This document shows, in pieces, positions 35,876-45,536 of a stretch of DNA of 64,000 nt (positions are counted from its first letter, which is position 1; each line of letters opens with the position of its first letter). The translations under genes were made by a program, and so were the position numbers. The notes beneath the pieces were generated by a model. That model had not been told where the DNA came from. It made no database searches and saw only the letters and a list, made by a program, of their open reading frames with translations. Source of the DNA: Antarcticimicrobium luteum (GTDB lineage: Bacteria; Pseudomonadota; Alphaproteobacteria; Rhodobacterales; Rhodobacteraceae); NCBI RefSeq assembly GCF_004358185.1, contig NZ_SMUV01000064.1, positions 1-64,000 of the forward strand, in the 5' to 3' direction.

Positions 35876-38452
35876 TTATTCGCCCGCCGCCGGTTTCTTC
35901 GGTGCCGCCGTCTTTTTGGCGATGGTCTTTTTGGTGGCGGTTTTCTTTGCCGGGGCCTTGCGGGCCGGCTTTTTCTTGGCCGTCTTCTCGGCGATCAACG
36001 CGACCGCCTGTTCCATCGTCAGGTCCGCCGGCTCGGTCTCCTTGGGCAGGGTGGCGTTGACCTTGCCCCATTTGACATATGGCCCGTAGCGGCCCTCCAT
36101 CACGTTCACCGGGCCGGTCTCGGTGGGATGTTCGCCCAGCTCCTTCAGCGGTTTCGCCGCCGCGCCGCGCCCGCCGCGCGCGGCCTTCTTGGCCAGTTCG
36201 TCCACCGCGCGGTTGATGCCGATGGTAAAGACGTCGTCCACCTCCTTGAGGTTGGCATAGGTCTTGCCGTGTTTCACGTAAGGCCCGTAGCGGCCGATCG
36301 CGGCCTCGATCATCTCGCCATCCTCGGGGTGCGGACCGATCTCGCGCGGCAGGTTCAGCAGCATCAGTGCCTTGTCCAGATCGACCTGGTCCAGCTCCCA
36401 CCCTTTGGGGATCGAAGCGCGCGGCGGTTTCGGCACCTCTTCGGTGGCTTCGCCGCGCTGCACATAGGGGCCGAAGCGCCCCTTGCGCAGGCTGATCGCC
36501 TCATCGTTGTCATAGCCCAGCAGCTTGCCGTCCGGGCCGATCTCGTCGCCCTCCATCCCCGGCGGGCCGAAGGGACGGGTATAGCGGCACTCGGGATAGT
36601 TCGAACAGCCGATGAAGGCGCCGCCGGAGCGCGCGGTGCGCATGCTCAGCCGGCCCTTGCCGCAGTTGGGGCACAGGCGCGGGTCGCCGCCGTCCTCCGT
36701 CGGCGGGAACAGATGCGGCTCCAGCACCTCGTTGATCTTTTCCAGAACATCGGTGATCCGCAGCTCCGATGTCTCGGCGATCGCGGCGGAGAAATCGCGC
36801 CAGAACCGCGCCAGCACATCCTTGTAGTCGGCCTCGCCGGCGCTGACGTGGTCCAGTTCGTCCTCAAGCTGGGCGGTGAAGTCATACCCCACGTACTTGC
36901 GGAAATAGTTCTGCAAAAAGGCGATCACCAGCCGCCCCTTGTCCTCGGGGATCAGGCGGTTCTTGTCCTTGCGGACATAGCCGCGGTCCTGGATCGTGGT
37001 AACGATGCTGGCGTAGGTCGAGGGGCGGCCGATGCCCAGCTCTTCCATCTTCTTGACCAGCGTCGCTTCGGTATAGCGCGGCGGCGGCTGGGTGAAATGC
37101 TGCTCGGGCGTCACGCCGCGCTTTTCCGCCGGCTCGCCCTGCATGATCTGCGGCAGGCGCTTGTCGTCCTCGTCGGTAACGTCGTCGCGCCCTTCTTCAT
37201 AGACCCGCAGAAAGCCGTCGAACAGAAGCACCTGTCCGGTGGCGCGCAGCCCGACCTGGCCGTCTGCGCTGGCGATCTCGACCGTGGTGCGCTCCAGCCG
37301 GGCAGCCTCCATCTGGCTGGCGAGCGTCCGCTTCCAGATCAGGTCGTAAAGCTTGCGCTGATCCGCCTCCGTGACCTTCAGCGCCTCGGCGTCGCGGGTC
37401 ATCTCGGTGGGGCGGATGCACTCGTGCGCCTCCTGTGCGTTCTTGGCCTTGTTCTTGTAGATGCGTGGGCTGCCGGGAACGTATTCGGCGCCATAGCGGT
37501 CCGTGATCGCCTCGCGCGCCGCGGTGACCGCCTCGGGCGCCATGTCGATGCCATCGGTCCGCATATAGGTGATATAGCCCGCCTCATAAAGCCGCTGCGC
37601 CGCGCTCATCGTCTGGCGCGCGCCCATGCCGAACTTGCGGCTGGCCTCCTGCTGCAGGGTCGAGGTCATGAACGGCGGCGAGGGATTGCGGCTCGCCGGT
37701 TTGGCCTCGACGCTGGCCACGCTCAGATCGCGGCTGCTGATCGCCTGTACCGCCAGCTCCGCCTGGGTGCCGTTCTCGATGTCGTATTTGTCGAGCTTCC
37801 GGCCCGCCAAAATCGTCAACCGGGCCTCGAACTCCTGACCGCGCGGGGTAACAAGCACCGCCTTGACCGACCAGTATTCACGCGGATTGAAGGCCTCGAT
37901 CTCCATCTCGCGCTCGACGATCAGCCGCAGGCAGACCGATTGCACACGACCGGCCGACTTGGCGCCGGGCAGCTTGCGCCAGAGCACGGGGGAGAGGTTG
38001 AAGCCGACCAGGTAATCCAGCGCGCGGCGCGCCAGATAGGCCTCGACCAGCGGCGCATCGACATCGCGCGGATGCTTCATCGCCTCGGTCACCGCGTCCT
38101 TGGTGATGGCGTTGAAAGTGACCCGCGACACCGCCGTGTCCTTCTTGATCGATTTGCGCTTGGTCAACGCCTCCTGCAGGTGCCAGCTGATCGCCTCGCC
38201 CTCGCGGTCGGGGTCGGTGGCGAGGATCAGCGCGTTGTCTTCTTTCAGGGCATCCGCGATCGCCTTGACATGTTTTCGGCTGTCGGCGGCGATTTCCCAT
38301 TTCATGTCGAAATCGTGCTCGGGGTCGACCGATCCGTCCTTGGGCGGCAGGTCGCGCACATGCCCGTAGGACGCCAGAACGGTGTAGTTGGGGCCGAGAT
38401 ATTTGTTGATCGTTTTTGCTTTGGCTGGGGATTCGACAACAACTACGGGCAT
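35876..38452 (-). CDS. topA: DNA topoisomerase I
   Basis: 858 residues. The Toprim domain starts at residue 3 (VVVVESPAKAKTINKYLG). The active-site Tyr lies in YITYMRTDG near 295, with GRPSTYASIV further on. One C4 zinc finger near 590-625 (CPNCGKGRL, CSNYPEC) is followed by repeated small domains (KGRFGPYVQRG, IGRYGPYVKHG, EGRYGPYVKWG). A Lys/Ala-rich tail of about 30 residues closes it, as in other alphaproteobacteria. It relaxes negative supercoils. Usual partner dprA lies nearby on the same strand. Confidence 0.97.
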   Translation of the reverse strand: MPVVVVESPAKAKTINKYLGPNYTVLASYGHVRDLPPKDGSVDPEHDFDMKWEIAADSRKHVKAIADALKEDNALILATDPDREGEAISWHLQEALTKRKSIKKDTAVSRVTFNAITKDAVTEAMKHPRDVDAPLVEAYLARRALDYLVGFNLSPVLWRKLPGAKSAGRVQSVCLRLIVEREMEIEAFNPREYWSVKAVLVTPRGQEFEARLTILAGRKLDKYDIENGTQAELAVQAISSRDLSVASVEAKPASRNPSPPFMTSTLQQEASRKFGMGARQTMSAAQRLYEAGYITYMRTDGIDMAPEAVTAAREAITDRYGAEYVPGSPRIYKNKAKNAQEAHECIRPTEMTRDAEALKVTEADQRKLYDLIWKRTLASQMEAARLERTTVEIASADGQVGLRATGQVLLFDGFLRVYEEGRDDVTDEDDKRLPQIMQGEPAEKRGVTPEQHFTQPPPRYTEATLVKKMEELGIGRPSTYASIVTTIQDRGYVRKDKNRLIPEDKGRLVIAFLQNYFRKYVGYDFTAQLEDELDHVSAGEADYKDVLARFWRDFSAAIAETSELRITDVLEKINEVLEPHLFPPTEDGGDPRLCPNCGKGRLSMRTARSGGAFIGCSNYPECRYTRPFGPPGMEGDEIGPDGKLLGYDNDEAISLRKGRFGPYVQRGEATEEVPKPPRASIPKGWELDQVDLDKALMLLNLPREIGPHPEDGEMIEAAIGRYGPYVKHGKTYANLKEVDDVFTIGINRAVDELAKKAARGGRGAAAKPLKELGEHPTETGPVNVMEGRYGPYVKWGKVNATLPKETEPADLTMEQAVALIAEKTAKKKPARKAPAKKTATKKTIAKKTAAPKKPAAGE

Positions 38453-38604
38453 TTAGGGGAAAACCTCTCGCGACTAAATCGGCGTTTTCTATGGCGGGCC
38501 ACCATGTGGGGTGCAAGAGCAGATTGTCAATCCGCGCCGTTTCGGCACAGGATAACCCGGGCGGAGCACAGGCGATTCCGTCATTTACCAAGGGAAAATG
38601 GGCA

Positions 38605-39048
38605 ATGCTGCGCGCCGCACTCGTAATGGTTTTGCTGCTGGCCGGGCCGCTTTCGGCGCAGGGCTGGCAGGAGCCGCAGCGGGGCACCGCCCTGCGCGCG
38701 GCGCTGATGGACGCGCTGCGCCCGCATGCGGAATGGCTGCTGGGCGCGCCGGTGCAGTTCGTGGTCCACGATCTGCGGGTCAGTGGCGATCTGGCCTTCG
38801 CCTCGGTCTCTCCTCAACGCCCCGGCGGCGGCGAGATATCACTCTGGCGGAGCCCCGGATATGCGCGCGGTGAGCTGCATCCCGAGGGGATGGAGGGCGG
38901 CGCGACGATGCAGGCTCTCTATGTCAGGTCGGGTCAGACCTGGGTGGCGGTTCATTGGGCGATGGGCGCCTCGGACGTCTGGTACGCCTACGGTCCGATC
39001 TGCGCCATCTGGCGCCGGGTGATCCCCGAGGCCTGTCAGGGGATGTAG
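38605..39048 (+). CDS. Exported protein of unknown function
   Basis: 147 residues with a signal peptide cleaved near SAQG at about 19. The mature part has PVQFVVHDLRVSGDLAFASVSPQRPGG and VRSGQTWVAVHWAMGASDVWY, ending in PICAIWRRVIPEACQGM with two Cys that could pair. I do not recognise a named family; similar small periplasmic proteins occur in alphaproteobacteria. It lies between divergent topA and convergent dprA, so it is probably transcribed alone. The ATG at 38605 follows AAGGGAAAATGGGCA. Confidence 0.65.
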   Translation: MLRAALVMVLLLAGPLSAQGWQEPQRGTALRAALMDALRPHAEWLLGAPVQFVVHDLRVSGDLAFASVSPQRPGGGEISLWRSPGYARGELHPEGMEGGATMQALYVRSGQTWVAVHWAMGASDVWYAYGPICAIWRRVIPEACQGM

Positions 39049-39062
39049 CGCCGCAGGGCGGT

Positions 39063-40232
39063 TCAGGGCGACCGTGACACCAGCCCGCCGGCCTGACGCG
39101 TAATCTTGCCCTCCAGTTCCAGATCGACCAGCGCCGGGGCCACCTGGCCGGCAGGCGCAGCCAGATCGCGGATCAGCTGATCCTCGGCCAGCGGCGAGGG
39201 GCCGAGCCGCGACAGGATCTTCTGGTGGAGCTGCGCGGTCTCGCGCAGGCTGCGTTTGTCGGGCGGCGGAGTGGGGGGAGTGGGGATGCGATCGCGCAAT
39301 TCCGGCTGTGCCGGGGCGGTCCCGGCGGCCTCGGTTGCCTCGGGCGGCAGCGCGGCGATGACATCGGCGCCGCCGCGCACCAGCACCGCGCCGTCGCGGA
39401 TCAGCATGTTGCAGCCGGCCGCGCGGGCGTCGAACGGGTGGCCGGGCACCGCCAGCACCTCGCGTCCCTGATCCAGCGCATCGCGGGCGGTGATCAGGCT
39501 GCCCGAACGGGCGGCGGCCTCGACCACCACCACCGCGCGGGCCAGCCCGGAAATGATCCGGTTGCGGCGCGGGAAATGCCGCGCCTGCGGCGCCACGCCC
39601 ATCGGCTGCTCGGACAACAGCAGCCCGCGCCGGACTATGTCGGCGGCCAGACCGGCGTTTTCCGGCGGGTAGATCACGTCGACACCGCCCGCCAGCACCG
39701 CAATGGTGCCGGTATCGAGCGCGGCCAGATGCGCCGCCGCGTCCACCCCGCGCGCCAGCCCGGAGGCGACGACATAGCCCTGGTGGCCAAGCTCGCGCGC
39801 CAGCGCCCGCGCCATCCGGGTGCCGAGAGAGGAGGCATTGCGCGCGCCGACCAGTGCCACCGACGGGCGGTCGAGCAGCGCCGGATCGCCCACCGCCCAG
39901 AGCATCGGCGGGGCGTCGCCAATCCGCGCCAGCGCCGCCGGATAGGCCGCCTCGCCAATGCAGATCAGCTGCGCCCCGGCGGCGCGGGCGGCGGTCAACT
40001 CGGCCTCGATGCGCGCGGCGGGGCAGGGGGTATAGCGATCCAGACCGGCGGCGCGAGCGAGTTCCGGCAGCGCCTCGAGCGCGCGCCGGGCGCTGCCGTG
40101 TTCACCCATCATCCGGTAGAATGTCGAGGTTCCCACCCGGTAGGAGCGAAGCAGACGGAGCCAATCGAACCGGTCACCTTCCGAGGTGGGTGGGAGTGGT
40201 GGGTGGGTGGAAGATTGCTGCGCTTCGGTCAT
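39063..40232 (-). CDS. dprA: DNA-processing protein DprA
   Basis: 389 residues. A Rossmann-like fold core starts near 124 with VALVGARNASSLGTRMA. It continues through VVASGLARGVDAAAHLAAL near 155-173 and GLARAVVVVEAAARSGSLITARDAL, the DprA fingerprint. A C-terminal winged-helix-like domain (about 320-389) contains LSRLGPSPLAEDQLIRDLA. DprA loads RecA on ssDNA during natural transformation, but it also occurs widely in non-competent bacteria. It lies downstream of tldD on the same strand across 156 bp. Confidence 0.95.
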   Translation of the reverse strand: MTEAQQSSTHPPLPPTSEGDRFDWLRLLRSYRVGTSTFYRMMGEHGSARRALEALPELARAAGLDRYTPCPAARIEAELTAARAAGAQLICIGEAAYPAALARIGDAPPMLWAVGDPALLDRPSVALVGARNASSLGTRMARALARELGHQGYVVASGLARGVDAAAHLAALDTGTIAVLAGGVDVIYPPENAGLAADIVRRGLLLSEQPMGVAPQARHFPRRNRIISGLARAVVVVEAAARSGSLITARDALDQGREVLAVPGHPFDARAAGCNMLIRDGAVLVRGGADVIAALPPEATEAAGTAPAQPELRDRIPTPPTPPPDKRSLRETAQLHQKILSRLGPSPLAEDQLIRDLAAPAGQVAPALVDLELEGKITRQAGGLVSRSP

Positions 40233-40388
40233 CCAACGCTCCGCCTGCTTACGGAGACGTTTGTAGGGGGCGCACAGTTAACAGGCGGTGAATCGTGGCG
40301 AAAATGTGGCAGTTGCGCCGCAAAATCGCCCGATTTCACTCTGGTCCCAGCCTTGGTCCCGGCGTTGGTGCGGCCCGGAGGCGGCGGC

Positions 40389-41810
40389 TCACGCCGCCGA
40401 GCCGCCCACCGTAAGACGGTCCATCAGAACCGTGGGCTGGCCCACGCCCACCGGCACCCATTGGCCGTCCTTGCCGCAATTGCCCATGCCCGGATCCAGC
40501 GCCATGTCGTTGCCCAGGGCCCGGATATGCTGGAGCGACGTCGGCCCGTCGCCGATCAGCGTCGCGCCCTTGACCGGGGCGCCCACCTTGCCGTTCTGCA
40601 CCCGGTACGCCTCGGTGCAGGAGAACACGAACTTGCCGTTGGTGATGTCCACTTGGCCGCCGCCGAATCCCACCGCCCAGATGCCGTCCTTGATGTCGGC
40701 GACCAGCGCCGCGGGATCGGCCTCGCCGCCCAGCATGTAGGTGTTGGTCATCCGCGGCATCGGCGCATGGGCATAGCTTTGCCGCCGCCCGTTGCCGGTC
40801 GGATCTACCCCCATCAGCCGGGCGTTCTGCCGGTCCTGCATGTAGCCGACAAGGATGCCGTCCTCGATCAGTACGTTGCGGCGCGAGGGCGTGCCCTCGT
40901 CATCCACGGTGATCGAGCCGCGCCGGTCGGGTATGGTGCCGTCGTCCAGCACGGTCACGCCGCGCGCGGCGACCTGCTTGCCCATCAGCCCGGCAAAGGC
41001 CGAGCTGCCCTTTCGGTTGAAGTCGCCCTCGAGCCCGTGGCCGATCGCCTCGTGCAGCAGGATGCCGGGCCAGCCCGGCCCCAGCGCCACCTCCATGACC
41101 CCGGCAGGGGCGGGGATGGCGTCGAGGTTCACCAGCGCGATCCGCAGCGCCTCGCGCGCCTTGGCCTGCCAGTCGGCCGGGTCGATCAGCCCGTCGAGGC
41201 CGACGCGGCCGCCGCCGCCCGCGGTGCCGGTCTCGCGCCGCCCGTTCTGTTCGACGATGACCGAGACATTGACCCGGGTCATCGGCCGCACATCGCGCAC
41301 CTGCACCCCGTCGGGGCGCAGAATCGCCACCTCCTGCAGCGAGGCCGCCAGCGTCGCCGAGACCTGCACCACCCGCGGGTCCAGATCGCGGGAAAAGGCG
41401 TCGATCTCGCGCAGGGTCTCGATCTTGACCGGAAAGGGGGTGCCGCCGATCGGATCCTCGTCTGTATAAAGATGCCGGTTGGTGGACGGTGGCGGCGGCG
41501 CCAGCGTGCCGCCACCATCTCCGACCGCCAGCCGCGCGGTCTCGGCTGCGCGGCGCAGCGCGGGGATCGAGACATCGGTGGAATGGGCATAGCCGGCCAC
41601 CTCGCCGCGTACCGCGCGCAGCCCGAATCCCTCCGAGGCGTCATAGCTGGCCGTGCGCAGCCTGCCGTCGTCGAACACAAGCGCCTCGGATTTGCGCCGC
41701 TCGACGAATATCTCGCCGTCATCGGCCCCGTCGGTGGCCGATTTCAGGATCGAGAGCGCCTCGTCCTCGGGCAGGGCCGATGCGAACGGGCGGTAGGTTT
41801 CTGATGGCAT
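40389..41810 (-). CDS. tldD: Metalloprotease TldD
   Basis: 473 residues. The zinc motif HEAIGHGLEGD (HExxxH) near 252-262 is diagnostic of TldD, which with TldE cleaves unfolded or modified peptides, such as microcin leader and CcdA. The N-terminal beta domain (EIFVERRKSEALVFDDGRLRT) and C-terminal IRALGNDMALDPGMGNCGKDG also fit. The partner tldE is not in the window, which is common as the genes are often apart. The start lies 17 bp from the FnrL box. Confidence 0.95.
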   Translation of the reverse strand: MPSETYRPFASALPEDEALSILKSATDGADDGEIFVERRKSEALVFDDGRLRTASYDASEGFGLRAVRGEVAGYAHSTDVSIPALRRAAETARLAVGDGGGTLAPPPPSTNRHLYTDEDPIGGTPFPVKIETLREIDAFSRDLDPRVVQVSATLAASLQEVAILRPDGVQVRDVRPMTRVNVSVIVEQNGRRETGTAGGGGRVGLDGLIDPADWQAKAREALRIALVNLDAIPAPAGVMEVALGPGWPGILLHEAIGHGLEGDFNRKGSSAFAGLMGKQVAARGVTVLDDGTIPDRRGSITVDDEGTPSRRNVLIEDGILVGYMQDRQNARLMGVDPTGNGRRQSYAHAPMPRMTNTYMLGGEADPAALVADIKDGIWAVGFGGGQVDITNGKFVFSCTEAYRVQNGKVGAPVKGATLIGDGPTSLQHIRALGNDMALDPGMGNCGKDGQWVPVGVGQPTVLMDRLTVGGSAA

Positions 41811-41826
41811 GGGCCAGCCTCACAAT

Positions 41827-41840
41827 TTGACATAGATCAA
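41827..41840. promoter_or_regulatory. FNR/FnrL box upstream of ctaC
   Basis: TTGAC-ATAG-ATCAA matches the FnrL consensus TTGAY-N4-ATCAA exactly. It lies in the tldD/ctaC divergent gap, 149 bases before ctaC. FnrL would tie oxidase transcription to oxygen. Activation or repression depends on the start site, which I cannot fix; a -35-like TTGACG stands at 41853-41858. Confidence 0.65.
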
Positions 41841-41989
41841 AAAAGCGTCCCTTTGACGCAAGCATTTCGCTTTATCTGTTGCGCGGAATATGGTTTTTAC
41901 CGACGTCAAAGACAACGGGTGTGTGTCGAAGTATACGCGCCGACCCGCTGTCCAGGGAGAAAAACGGGATCAACCGATCGGGACACGAC

Positions 41990-42877
41990 ATGAAGAATGC
42001 TTTGATGCTTTCTGGGCTTTTTGCAGCCCTCACCAGCCTTCCGGCCCATGCGCAGGAGGCCCTCGAAATCGTCGGGAAGCCGACCCAGGGCAAAATGGGC
42101 TTTCAACCGCCGGCGACCGAGCTGGCCCGCGATCTGCAATCGCTGGACCATTTGATTCTCATCATTATCACGGCGATCTGCGTTTTCGTGATCGCCCTGA
42201 TCGGCTGGATCATCCTGCGCTACAACCGCCGTGTGAACCCCACCCCGGCCAGCTTCACCCATAACACCCCGATCGAAATCGCCTGGACCGTTGTGCCGAT
42301 CATCATCCTGGTCTTCATCGGCGCCTTCTCGCTGCCGGTGCTGTTCAAGCAGCAGGAAATCCCCGAGGCCGACATCACCATCAAGGTGACCGGCTATCAG
42401 TGGTACTGGGGCTATGAATATGTGGATGCGGGCTTTGCCTTTGACAGCTACATGATCGGCCAGCCCGCCACCGGCGGCAACTATGTCCTGACCCCCGAGG
42501 TCGAGGAAAGCCTTGTCGAGGCCGGCTACAGCCGTGACGAGTTCCTGCTGGCCACGGACACCGCCGTGGTGGTGCCCGTGGGCAAGACCATCGTCATGAA
42601 CGTGACCGGTGCCGACGTGATCCACTCCTGGACCGTGCCCGCCTTTGGCGTGAAGCAGGACGCCGTCCCCGGCCGCCTGGCGCAGCTGTGGTTCAAGGCC
42701 GAGCGGGAAGGCATCTATTTCGGCCAGTGTTCGGAGCTCTGCGGCAAGGATCACGCCTATATGCCGATCACCGTCAAGGTGGTCAGCGAAGCGGCCTACG
42801 AAGAGTGGCTGAAAGGCGCGATCGAGGAATATGCCGACGCCGGCACGCCGAAAAGCTTCCAGGTCGCATCGAAGTGA
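41990..42877 (+). CDS. ctaC: Cytochrome c oxidase subunit II (aa3-type)
   Basis: 295 residues. A signal peptide (to about AHAQ, residue 22) is followed by two TM helices, about 52-75 and 95-117. The CuA domain has ligands His212 (VIHSW), Cys247, Glu249, Cys251 ([12 protein letters not shown]), His255 and Met258. [14 protein letters not shown] near 135 is the aromatic electron-entry patch. It accepts electrons from cytochrome c. Head of the ctaC-ctaB-small-ctaG-ctaE cluster. Subunit I is not here, as in many relatives. Confidence 0.97.
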   Translation: MKNALMLSGLFAALTSLPAHAQEALEIVGKPTQGKMGFQPPATELARDLQSLDHLILIIITAICVFVIALIGWIILRYNRRVNPTPASFTHNTPIEIAWTVVPIIILVFIGAFSLPVLFKQQEIPEADITIKVTGYQWYWGYEYVDAGFAFDSYMIGQPATGGNYVLTPEVEESLVEAGYSRDEFLLATDTAVVVPVGKTIVMNVTGADVIHSWTVPAFGVKQDAVPGRLAQLWFKAEREGIYFGQCSELCGKDHAYMPITVKVVSEAAYEEWLKGAIEEYADAGTPKSFQVASK

Positions 42878-42923
42878 CAAGGACAGGGGCGGGCCGCGGG
42901 CCCGTCCGCTCCGGAGACCCTGA

Positions 42924-43865
42924 ATGAGCGACGCAAGCATCAACGCCAGCACGATCCGCGATGACGAGGCCGGGTTCCGCGATTATTTCGCCCTGCTCAA
43001 GCCGCGGGTGATGTCGCTGGTCGTGTTCACCGCGCTGGTCGGCCTGGTGGCCGCACCGGTGCCGGTGCATCCGATGATCGCCTTTTGCGCCATCCTGTTC
43101 ATCGCCATCGGCGGCGGCGCCTCGGGCGCGCTGAACATGTGGTGGGACGCCGATATCGACCGGGTGATGAAACGCACCCGCGGCCGTCCGATCCCGGCCG
43201 GCAAGATCGAGCCGGGCGAGGCGCTGAACCTCGGGCTGGCGCTGTCGGGGTTCGCGGTGATCATGCTGGCGCTGGCCGCCAATATCTTCGCCGGCGCCTT
43301 CCTGGCCTTCACCATCTTCTTCTATGTGGTGATCTATACCATGTGGCTTAAGCGGGCGACGCCGCAGAACATCGTCATCGGCGGCGCCGCGGGGGCCTTT
43401 CCACCGGTCATCGGCTGGATCGCGGCGACCGGCGACATGGCGATCGAGCCCTGGCTGATGTTCGCGCTGACCTTCATGTGGACGCCGCCGCATTTCTGGG
43501 CGCTGGCGCTGTTCATGCGCTCGGACTACGACGATGCCGGCGTGCCGATGCTGACCGTGACCCACGGCCGCCGCGCGACCCGGACCCATATCCTGGTCTA
43601 TACGGTGTTGCTGGCGATGCTCGCGGTCGGTGCGGCCTTCTCCGGCATCGGCGGCCCGGTCTATCTGGCGGTCTCGCTGGTGCTGAACGCGCTGTTCCTG
43701 CGCGGCGCCTGGCGCATCAGCCGCCGCGACGAGGACGCCTCCGAGGCCGACAACTTCCTTGTGGAGCGGTCTTTTTTCCGGCTCTCGCTACTCTATCTCT
43801 TCCTCCACTTCGGCGCGATCCTGGTCGAGGCCGTATTGAAACCCTTTGGTCTGGGAGGCTGGTAA
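42924..43865 (+). CDS. ctaB: Heme O synthase (protoheme IX farnesyltransferase)
   Basis: 313 residues, about nine TM helices of the UbiA prenyltransferase fold. The prenyl-diphosphate-binding [19 protein letters not shown] lies near 71-89, and [10 protein letters not shown] near 200. It converts heme B to heme O for terminal oxidases. It lies 46 bp after ctaC with GGAG ahead of the ATG. Confidence 0.96.
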   Translation: MSDASINASTIRDDEAGFRDYFALLKPRVMSLVVFTALVGLVAAPVPVHPMIAFCAILFIAIGGGASGALNMWWDADIDRVMKRTRGRPIPAGKIEPGEALNLGLALSGFAVIMLALAANIFAGAFLAFTIFFYVVIYTMWLKRATPQNIVIGGAAGAFPPVIGWIAATGDMAIEPWLMFALTFMWTPPHFWALALFMRSDYDDAGVPMLTVTHGRRATRTHILVYTVLLAMLAVGAAFSGIGGPVYLAVSLVLNALFLRGAWRISRRDEDASEADNFLVERSFFRLSLLYLFLHFGAILVEAVLKPFGLGGW

Positions 43866-43866
43866 G

Positions 43867-44034
43867 ATGAGTATCAAGGCAACGCACGAGCTGCACAAAC
43901 GCCGCTTTGGCCGCAATCTGGGCGTCGGCCTGGTGCTGGCGGGGTTTGTCGCCATCGTGTTCGGGCTGACCATCGCCAAGGTCACCAGCGGCGACTTCAC
44001 CATGCGGCCTGCCAACCTGGCGGGGCAGAAGTGA
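43867..44034 (+). CDS. Small single-TM protein between ctaB and ctaG (CoxF-like)
   Basis: 55 residues: basic N-terminus [18 protein letters not shown], then one TM helix (about 19-40), then a short tail. The ATG is one base after the ctaB stop and its own stop overlaps the ctaG ATG by one base, so it is translated in step with both. Small proteins in this position are labelled CoxF in some rhizobia. Its function is not established here; a role in oxidase assembly is inferred from context. Confidence 0.75.
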   Translation: MSIKATHELHKRRFGRNLGVGLVLAGFVAIVFGLTIAKVTSGDFTMRPANLAGQK

Positions 44035-44609
44035 TGGCTGCGTCGAACCAGAAGAAAACCGTGATCCAGCTGGTCGCCGTCGTGATCACCATGGGCGCGC
44101 TGGCCTGGGCGGCGGTGCCCGCCTACAACTGGTTCTGCAAGGTCACCGGCTTCGGCGGCGCCACCAATGTGGCCGAGACCGGATCGGACACGATCCTGGA
44201 GCAGACCGTCAAGATCCGCTTCGACGGGTCCAAGGAACGGGGCATGCCCTGGGATTTCAAACCGATGCAGCAGGAGATCGAGCTGCGCATCGGGGAAACC
44301 GGTCTGGCCTTTTACGAGGCGTACAATCCGACCGACCGGCCCATCGCCGGTCAGGCAAGCTACAACGTCGCGCCCTATTCGGCCGGCGGATATTTCACCA
44401 AGATCGCCTGTTTCTGCTTTACCGAGCAGATCCTGCAGCCGGGCGAGCGGGTGGAGATGCCGGTGACCTTTTACGTCGATCCCGAGATCGTCGACGACCC
44501 GGAGGCGAAATACGTGCATACGATCACGCTGTCGTACACGTTCTATGAAATCGATCTGCCCGAGGGATATGCCGCCCTCGATCAGAAGGCAGACACCAAT
44601 CTGAACTAG
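44034..44609 (+). CDS. ctaG: Cytochrome c oxidase copper chaperone CtaG (Cox11)
   Basis: 191 residues. One N-terminal TM (about 12-30) is followed by a periplasmic beta domain. The copper-binding Cys126-Phe-Cys128 stands in [10 protein letters not shown], and [16 protein letters not shown] is the downstream signature. It inserts CuB into subunit I. The ATG at 44034 is used; a GTG at 44031 in the same frame is less likely. It overlaps the small gene's stop. Confidence 0.96.
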   Translation: MAASNQKKTVIQLVAVVITMGALAWAAVPAYNWFCKVTGFGGATNVAETGSDTILEQTVKIRFDGSKERGMPWDFKPMQQEIELRIGETGLAFYEAYNPTDRPIAGQASYNVAPYSAGGYFTKIACFCFTEQILQPGERVEMPVTFYVDPEIVDDPEAKYVHTITLSYTFYEIDLPEGYAALDQKADTNLN

Positions 44610-44631
44610 GCCGAGAGGTGAGGGACACTTA

Positions 44632-45441
44632 ATGGCACACGCAAAAAATCACGATTACCACATTCTCAGCCCATCGATCTGGCCGCTGTTCGGCGCGGTG
44701 GGCGGGTTTGTCATGCTGTTCGGCGCCGTGCTCTGGATGCATGACGTCACCCCGTTCATGTTCCTGATCGGGCTCGCGATGGTGCTCTACACCATGTACG
44801 CCTGGTGGTCCGAGGTCGTGGCGGAAAGCCGCGTCGGCGATCACACGCCGGTCGTTCGGATCGGGCTGCGTTATGGCTTCATGCTGTTCATCATGTCCGA
44901 GGTGATGTTCTTCTTCGCCTGGTTCTGGTCGTTCTTCAAACACGCGATCTACCCGATGAACGAGTATTTCGGCACCGAATACGTGAAGCCGGAGATCTTT
45001 CCGGTCGATCCGTTCCACCTGCCGCTGATCAACACCGTCGTGCTGCTGCTGTCGGGCTGTGCGGTGACCTGGGCGCACCACGCGCTGGTTCATGACAACG
45101 ACCGCAAGGCGCTGGTGCAGGGCCTGGCCATCTCGATCGTGCTGGGCGTCGCCTTTACCGGGCTGCAGGCCTATGAATATGCGCACCTGCTGCATTCGGG
45201 CTGGGAATTCGGCGGTGACGAGTTCTATTCGAACTTCTTCATGGCCACCGGTTTTCATGGCGCGCATGTGATCATCGGGACGATTTTCCTGACCGTCTGT
45301 CTGATCCGCGCGATGAAAGGCGACTTCACCCCGGAGAAGCATGTCGGCTTCGAGGCGGCCGCCTGGTACTGGCACTTCGTCGATGTGGTCTGGCTGTTCC
45401 TGTTCTTCGCCGTCTACATCTGGGGCACCGCCGGGCTGTGA
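44632..45441 (+). CDS. ctaE: Cytochrome c oxidase subunit III
   Basis: 269 residues with seven TM helices. [20 protein letters not shown] near 83-102 contains the conserved Glu, and [13 protein letters not shown] near 208 and [14 protein letters not shown] near 246 are the family ends. Last cistron before a strong terminator. Subunit III stabilises the catalytic core. Confidence 0.97.
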   Translation: MAHAKNHDYHILSPSIWPLFGAVGGFVMLFGAVLWMHDVTPFMFLIGLAMVLYTMYAWWSEVVAESRVGDHTPVVRIGLRYGFMLFIMSEVMFFFAWFWSFFKHAIYPMNEYFGTEYVKPEIFPVDPFHLPLINTVVLLLSGCAVTWAHHALVHDNDRKALVQGLAISIVLGVAFTGLQAYEYAHLLHSGWEFGGDEFYSNFFMATGFHGAHVIIGTIFLTVCLIRAMKGDFTPEKHVGFEAAAWYWHFVDVVWLFLFFAVYIWGTAGL

Positions 45442-45487
45442 CCGGTGCGGAATGCGGTTGAAAAACCGCCCCTCTCGCATTTAAAGC

Positions 45488-45518
45488 AAAGCGCGCGGCC
45501 CGCCCGCGCGCTTTTTCG
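45488..45518 (+). terminator. Rho-independent terminator after ctaE
   Basis: An eleven-base perfect stem AAAGCGCGCGG / CCGCGCGCTTT with a five-base loop runs into TTTTTCG. It separates the oxidase operon from SURF1, so SURF1 needs read-through or its own promoter. Confidence 0.85.
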
Positions 45519-45536
45519 TGTCGATCGGAGCGTTTC

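Noticed and set aside
36128-38626. 832-codon frame antisense to topA
   Set aside because: Shadow of topA; composition is Arg/His/Gln-rich with no motif.
39225-41804. 859-codon frame antisense to dprA and tldD
   Set aside because: It spans two well supported genes and the gap between them, with no recognisable domain.
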